DNA from: Litorivivens lipolytica
Lineage (GTDB): Bacteria; Pseudomonadota; Gammaproteobacteria; Pseudomonadales; Spongiibacteraceae
Reading direction: 5' to 3'
DNA: 64,000 bases
NCBI RefSeq assembly: GCF_014191715.1
Contig: NZ_JACHWY010000002.1
Coordinates: 248,001 to 312,000, forward strand
Every line of letters starts with the position of its first letter. Within the stretch, counting starts at the first letter, position 1. Of this stretch, positions 59,692 to 64,000 are shown piece after piece. Below the pieces are notes generated by a model that was given only the letters and a program-made list of their open reading frames with translations, did not search any database and was not told the origin of the DNA. The position numbers and the translations under genes are program-made.

Positions 59692-60734
59692 CAGTCAGTC
59701 TCCTTCTGCAGGGTTTTCTTTTTGTGACCGTATGTGCGCGGCTGAGTGTAATGATCCAGCAGCGGTGCGGCGAAGTTCATCAGCAAGACCGAGAAGGCGA
59801 CCGCATCCGGGTAGTTGCCCCACACGCGAATCAGGTAGATCAGTACGCCGATACAGGCACCATAGATAATGCGGCCCTTGTTGGAGACCGCTGAAGTGAC
59901 CGGATCGGTGACGATAAAAAACGCACCGAGCATGGTGGCACCGCTGAACAGGTGGAACATCGGTGAACCACCGGAGGCGGAACTACCCCCGTCGTAGAAG
60001 ATTGCCGACAACAGGGTCAGGGCAATCAACATGCTGATGGGGGCATGCCAGGTGAATACACGTTTGTAGAGCAGAAACAGGCCGCCCAGCAGAAAGCCGA
60101 CGTTAGCCCATTCCCAGCCGACACCGGCCAGTGAACCAAACTGGCTGTTGCTGGCCCAGAGGTCTTCGATCAGAAGAGAGTTGTTCTGCTTTAAAACATC
60201 GAGAGGCGTGGCTGCGGTTACTGCATCCACACTGCTGGCGCTGAAGGTTCGTACCAACGCATCAATCGGGCCGAGTACGCTGCCATCGAAGTTGCCTATG
60301 GGAGCAACCCAGCTGGTCATTTGCACCGGGAAGGAAATCAGCAAGACCACGTAGCCAACCATCGCCGGGTTAAAGGGGTTGTAGCCCATACCGCCATAGA
60401 GGTGTTTGGCGAAGACGATGGAAAACAGTATGCCGACGGCGAGAATCCACCACGGTGATGCGGGTGGCAGGGCGATCCCTAGCAGTATGGCGGTTACCAG
60501 CGCGCTACCGTCATTGAGGTAAAAGCCGATAGGGCGCTTGCGGATTTTCAGAATGGCCGCTTCCATTCCCAATGCTAGCAGGGCGGCAAACAGGATATTG
60601 GTCAGGGTGCCAAAACCGAAAAAATAGGTCAGGGCAAAGACACCGGGCAGGGTGGCGAGCAAGACCAGCCGCATCACGGTGGCGGTGCTCATGGGGCCAT
60701 GGGCGTGGGGAGAGCTGACGGTAATTAAAGCCAT
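59691..60734 (-). CDS. rnfD: Rnf complex subunit RnfD
   Basis: 347 residues, about nine membrane helices. Covalent FMN site in LFSGATMLGAFF, GGMGYNPFNPAMVGYVVLL and the RnfD/NqrB-specific KRPIGFYLNDGSALVTA. Membrane channel/electron subunit. GAGGG seven bases before ATG 60734, inside the rnfC 3' end. Confidence 0.95.
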   Translation of the reverse strand: MALITVSSPHAHGPMSTATVMRLVLLATLPGVFALTYFFGFGTLTNILFAALLALGMEAAILKIRKRPIGFYLNDGSALVTAILLGIALPPASPWWILAVGILFSIVFAKHLYGGMGYNPFNPAMVGYVVLLISFPVQMTSWVAPIGNFDGSVLGPIDALVRTFSASSVDAVTAATPLDVLKQNNSLLIEDLWASNSQFGSLAGVGWEWANVGFLLGGLFLLYKRVFTWHAPISMLIALTLLSAIFYDGGSSASGGSPMFHLFSGATMLGAFFIVTDPVTSAVSNKGRIIYGACIGVLIYLIRVWGNYPDAVAFSVLLMNFAAPLLDHYTQPRTYGHKKKTLQKETD

Positions 60735-60737
60735 AAT

Positions 60738-63041
60738 TTATCCCTCAACTCCTGCTTCTTTGCGCGCCTCGGCCAGCTTGTCTTCCAGCTTGGCCAGCGT
60801 ATCGCGTAAAACATCGACCGTATCGGCGCCGCTTTCTTCGGCTTCTGCCAATTTTGTGCGCGTTTTTTCTACCCGGGCTTCCAGTGATTCCAGTGCCTTT
60901 TTCGCTTTGTCTTCCGGACTCAGTTTGGCGGCGGCTTCACGAGCGGCCATGGCTTTTTCGATGGCGAGCTGGGCCGGATCGTTGGTTGATGCGGCAGCCG
61001 CAACGGGTGCTTCGCTCTCAGAAAGCTGGGCGAGTTCGGCGCGGGCGGCATCGAGTTTGTCGCGTAGCTTGGCAGTGGATTGCTCTAGCACCTCGGCGGT
61101 TTCGGAACCGCTTTCTTTGGCTTCTGCCAGCTTCTGCTCCGACTTGCTCAAGCGTTTTTCCAGCGAAGCGACCTGTTCTTCGGCTTTTTCCCGTGGTGAC
61201 TTGTCGGCGTTCTTGGCGCGGGCGGCCTGGGCGCGGGCAATGGCATCCGCTGCAGGATCGCCTGTGCTGGGCGCTTCGGTCGAGGCCTGCTCAAATTGCT
61301 GCAGTTCTTCCTTGGCCTTGGCGAACTTTTCGGTCATGCGCTCGTGAGCGGTTTGCAGTGCGCCCAGGTTGGGAGCGTCTGCGGCTTCCGCCTCTTTCAA
61401 TTTGGCGGTGGCGCTTTCAAGGCGTTTCTCGGCGGTTTCTACCGCTTTTTTCAGGCGCGCCAGTTTTTCTTCGTTAGTCTCTTCCGGCGCGTTGCCGCTG
61501 CGCTTGGCCATGGCTTTCTCGATAGCGGCCTGTGCTGGATCGGCAGCGGGTGCTGCTTTTGCTTGCGCAGCTTTAATGGGATCTTTGCCAGCAGCGGCTT
61601 TTTTCTTGGCCGCTTCCTGACGGGCCTTGCGGCGAGCTTCTTTTTCCGCCTCTTCGCGTTCTATGCGAATCTGACGGGCTTCAAAGCGGGCCTTGGCATG
61701 TTCGGATTTAACCTTTTCCTGCTGCTGTTTGCGGATCTCTGCTTTTGAGGCGCGGTAGTACTGCACCAGCGGAATATTACTGGGGCAGGCATAGGAGCAA
61801 GCGCCACACTCAATGCAGTCGAACAGGTTGTGCTCTTCGAGTTTTTCGTATTCCTTGCCACGGGCAAACCAATACATCTGCTGGGGCAGCAGCGACACCG
61901 GGCAAGCTTCCGCGCACATGCCACAGCGAATACAGGCTTGAGCGGGCGGCGGAGGTGGCAATTCTTTTTGCGTAGGCGCCAGCAGGCAGTTGGTGGTTTT
62001 TACTACCGGCACTGCGGTATCGCGCAGGGTAAAGCCCATCATCGGGCCGCCCATCACGAGGCGAATGCATTGGTCCTGCTGAAAACCGCCGAGTTTCAAA
62101 AGATAGTCGACGGGGGTGCCGAGCAGCACTTCAAAGTTACCGGGCGCACTGCAGGCTTCACCGGTCACCGTGGTAATGCGGGAAATCAGCGGCTCACCAT
62201 ACTGGACCGCACGGTGAATCGCGACAGTAGTCCCAATGTTCTGGCAAACCACGCCGATATCGGCGGGCAGACCACCGGAGGGCACTTCGCGGCCGGTTAG
62301 AATCTGAATCAGTTGCTTCTCGCCACCGGACGGGTACTTGGTGGGAAAAACCACCACTTCGATATTGCTGCCTTCTGCAGCGGCGCGCAGTGCGGCGATG
62401 CCTTCAGGCTTGTTGTCTTCCACCCCAATCAGGGTTTGTTTCGTGGGCTGAATCAGGTGCTGGAGAATCTTGACCCCGGCGATAATCTGATCGGCGCGCT
62501 CGCGCATCAGGATATCGTCGGCGGTAATGTAAGGCTCACACTCGGTGCCGTTGATAATCAGGGTATCGATCACCACGTCATCGCGGGTGCTGAGTTTGAC
62601 CGCCGAAGGAAAGCCCGCGCCGCCCATGCCGGCAATGCCCGCATCGCGAATACGGTGCAGCAGGTCGGCTTTTTCCAGTGCGGTGTAATCCTCAACCGGA
62701 TCGAGCTCGATCCACTCGTCCTTGCCATCGGTGTCGATCACGATGCAGCGTGCAAGCAGGCCCGAGGGGTGGGGAATCTCCCGGTGCTCAATGGTGCTCA
62801 CGGTGCCGGAGCTTGAGGCGTGTACTGGCGCGCTGACAAAACCCTTGGCGTCGGCAATCATCTGACCTTTCAGTACTCGCTGGCCCACCTCAACAATGGG
62901 TGTGGCCGGGGCGCCGATATGCTGCGACAGGGGGTGAACCAGCACGGGCGGAATCCCCGCACTTTCAATGCCACGGCTAAGTGACTGAACCTTGTTCTCG
63001 GGGGGGTGAACGCCGCCGTGAATATCAAAAATCTTCCTCAT
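60738..63041 (-). CDS. rnfC: Rnf complex subunit RnfC with repeated coiled-coil tail
   Basis: 767 residues, far longer than the conserved ~430-residue core. The core has the NADH/FMN-binding part ([16 protein letters not shown]) and two 4Fe-4S motifs, [12 protein letters not shown] (370-381) and [12 protein letters not shown] (409-420). It accepts electrons at the cytoplasmic side of the Rnf complex. Residues ~430-767 are a Lys/Glu/Ala tail with three repeats of about 93 residues. Enterobacterial RnfC also has a variable helical tail, but this three-copy organisation is striking. Start overlaps the rnfB stop (ATGA). Confidence 0.95.
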   Translation of the reverse strand: MRKIFDIHGGVHPPENKVQSLSRGIESAGIPPVLVHPLSQHIGAPATPIVEVGQRVLKGQMIADAKGFVSAPVHASSSGTVSTIEHREIPHPSGLLARCIVIDTDGKDEWIELDPVEDYTALEKADLLHRIRDAGIAGMGGAGFPSAVKLSTRDDVVIDTLIINGTECEPYITADDILMRERADQIIAGVKILQHLIQPTKQTLIGVEDNKPEGIAALRAAAEGSNIEVVVFPTKYPSGGEKQLIQILTGREVPSGGLPADIGVVCQNIGTTVAIHRAVQYGEPLISRITTVTGEACSAPGNFEVLLGTPVDYLLKLGGFQQDQCIRLVMGGPMMGFTLRDTAVPVVKTTNCLLAPTQKELPPPPPAQACIRCGMCAEACPVSLLPQQMYWFARGKEYEKLEEHNLFDCIECGACSYACPSNIPLVQYYRASKAEIRKQQQEKVKSEHAKARFEARQIRIEREEAEKEARRKARQEAAKKKAAAGKDPIKAAQAKAAPAADPAQAAIEKAMAKRSGNAPEETNEEKLARLKKAVETAEKRLESATAKLKEAEAADAPNLGALQTAHERMTEKFAKAKEELQQFEQASTEAPSTGDPAADAIARAQAARAKNADKSPREKAEEQVASLEKRLSKSEQKLAEAKESGSETAEVLEQSTAKLRDKLDAARAELAQLSESEAPVAAAASTNDPAQLAIEKAMAAREAAAKLSPEDKAKKALESLEARVEKTRTKLAEAEESGADTVDVLRDTLAKLEDKLAEARKEAGVEG
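60741..61541 (-). repeat. Three ~93-residue coding repeats in the RnfC tail
   Basis: Units begin at Asp501, Asp595 and Asp688 of RnfC (nt 61541, 61259, 60980). Each starts with a DPAQxAIEKAMA-like helix ([42 protein letters not shown]) and continues with a heptad coiled coil (for example [20 protein letters not shown]). The third is cut short at 80 residues. Spacing 94 and 93 residues. Confidence 0.75.
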
Positions 63042-63649
63042 GCGGCTTCATCCCGGTTACTGCTATTGCTATCCCGATCGGTCGCAATCAAATCTTCGGC
63101 GGGTTTGGGCAATTCCCAACTCCAGTTTTGCACGGTGGTGGGCAGCGGAATCATATCGATGCAATCCACCGGGCAGGGTTCGACACACAGATCGCAGCCG
63201 GTGCACTCACTGGCGACCACGGTGTGCATATGCTTGGCGGCACCGACAATGGCGTCCACCGGGCAGGCCTGAATACACTTGGTACAGCCGATGCACTCGT
63301 CTTCGCGAATAAAAGCTACCGAGGGTACGCTCTCTTCTTCCGCGTCCAGCGGCAGGGCTTCTACGTCCAGCAGGTCGGCCAGTGCATTGATGGTGGCTTC
63401 GCCGCCGGGCGGGCATTTGTTGATAGCGTCGCCTTCGGCAATGGCCTCGGCGTAGGGGCGGCAACCGGGATAGCCACACTGACCGCATTGGGTCTGGGGC
63501 AGCAGGGCTTCCACCTGATCGGCAATGGGGTCGCCTTCGGTCTTGAATTTAACCGCAGCAAAACCGAGCAGGGAGCCAAAGGCCAGACCAAGAATGGCCA
63601 GCGAGGCCAGCGCAGCGATAAAGGGGTGTTGGGTCAGGAGTTCAATCAT
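63038..63649 (-). CDS. rnfB: Rnf complex subunit RnfB
   Basis: 203 residues from ATG 63649 (AAGGAG seven bases upstream). N-terminal membrane helix, a 4Fe-4S cluster site in [15 protein letters not shown] with INKCPPGG, and two ferredoxin motifs [12 protein letters not shown] and [12 protein letters not shown]. Membrane-anchored electron carrier of Rnf. Confidence 0.95.
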   Translation of the reverse strand: MIELLTQHPFIAALASLAILGLAFGSLLGFAAVKFKTEGDPIADQVEALLPQTQCGQCGYPGCRPYAEAIAEGDAINKCPPGGEATINALADLLDVEALPLDAEEESVPSVAFIREDECIGCTKCIQACPVDAIVGAAKHMHTVVASECTGCDLCVEPCPVDCIDMIPLPTTVQNWSWELPKPAEDLIATDRDSNSSNRDEAA

Positions 63650-63659
63650 CGTTTTCTCC

Positions 63660-64000
63660 TTACACCAGGCCCGCAAAGCCCATAAAGGCCAGCGACATCA
63701 GACCCGCAGTCACCATGCCGATTGCGGGGCCTTTAAAGGGTTGCGGCACATCGGCCACGGCCAGACGCTCGCGCATGGCGGCAAATAGCACCAGCACTAG
63801 CGAGAAACCGGCTGCGGCACCGAACCCATAGAGGGCGGATTCCACAAAGCTGTGTTCTTTGTTGATGTTGAGCAGGGCCACGCCCAGCACCGCGCAGTTG
63901 GTGGTGATCAGCGGCAGAAACACGCCGAGCACTTTATAAAGCAGGGGGCTGGTTTTGCGCACCACCATTTCGGTGAACTGCACAACCACCGCGATCACCA
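63660..64000 (-). CDS. rnfA: Rnf complex subunit RnfA (5' end outside window)
   Basis: C-terminal ~113 of ~193 residues. [33 protein letters not shown] and [16 protein letters not shown] are near-invariant in RnfA/NqrE; the conserved Cys binds a membrane iron-sulfur centre with RnfE. First gene of rnfABCDGE, read right to left; its start lies beyond the window. Confidence 0.95.
   Translation of the reverse strand, partial: VIAVVVQFTEMVVRKTSPLLYKVLGVFLPLITTNCAVLGVALLNINKEHSFVESALYGFGAAAGFSLVLVLFAAMRERLAVADVPQPFKGPAIGMVTAGLMSLAFMGFAGLV

Noticed and set aside
1-64000. Insertion sequences, prophage, tRNA, CRISPR
   Set aside because: No transposase, integrase, phage structural gene, tRNA-like fold or regularly spaced repeat was found on reading both strands.

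Overview
The window is a gene-dense stretch of chromosome from a Gram-negative bacterium. Homology patterns (Rnf complex, RimI/LeuA neighbourhood, TonB-dependent receptors, YqcC, DUF6279 lipoprotein, methionine-salvage trio) point to a free-living, probably marine gammaproteobacterium, perhaps of the Spongiibacteraceae/Cellvibrionales type. That placement is inference, because no rRNA or other marker gene is present. I see no tRNA, rRNA, insertion sequence, prophage or CRISPR array. About 53 protein genes fill the window, mostly in short operons with ATGA/TGATG junctions.

Layout. 1-2.2 kb: catabolic-looking trio (SDR, SnoaL-like protein, Old Yellow Enzyme). 2.3-5.9 kb: ThpR, a small membrane protein, an Mpo1-like protein with a class II aldolase, a Crp/Fnr regulator and a cold-shock protein with a structured leader. 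5.9-9.6 kb: TonB receptor and amidohydrolase. 9.8-13.5 kb: acyltransferase, DinG-type helicase, YqcC. 13.5-18.9 kb: FixJ-type regulator facing two large hybrid sensor kinases. 18.9-25.8 kb: lipid/ester-use block (AlkK-like acyl-CoA ligase, secreted PHB-depolymerase-like esterase, TonB receptor, TetR regulator, alpha/beta hydrolase) with a face-to-face promoter pair flanked by two identical TetR-type palindromes. 25.9-29.4 kb: lipoprotein, acyltransferase and mtnB-mtnD-mtnC of methionine salvage. 29.4-33.6 kb: RND efflux pair. 33.7-37.3 kb: exported VAO-type flavin oxidase with unusual ends, and an AraC regulator. 37.5-41.5 kb: a frameshifted gene, a hydrolase, a GlsB/YeaQ protein, an SDR-fold protein with the full halohydrin dehalogenase signature, and an HDOD-GGDEF protein. 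41.5-46 kb: ATP-grasp / inactive transglutaminase membrane protein / retropepsin-like protease / aspartoacylase-like cluster. 46.2-50.5 kb: leuA, rimI and neighbours, epoxide hydrolase. 50.6-56.6 kb: a compact apparent biosynthetic cluster (haem-oxygenase-like diiron oxidase, methyltransferase, adenylation-carrier-thioesterase protein, MFS exporter). 56.6-58.3 kb: HI0933-type flavoprotein and a VOC protein. 58.3-64 kb: rnfABCDGE read right to left, with rnfA cut by the window edge.

The strongest candidates for something new are the 50.6-56.6 kb cluster, which looks like a self-contained single-module pathway that loads, oxidises, methylates, releases and exports a small carboxylic or amino acid, and the predicted halohydrin dehalogenase at 39.2-39.8 kb. 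Secondary signals are a terminator-like attenuator in the cold-shock leader, the two-operator TetR switch, a possible +1 frameshift gene, a chimeric secreted oxidase, and a three-times-repeated coiled-coil tail on RnfC.
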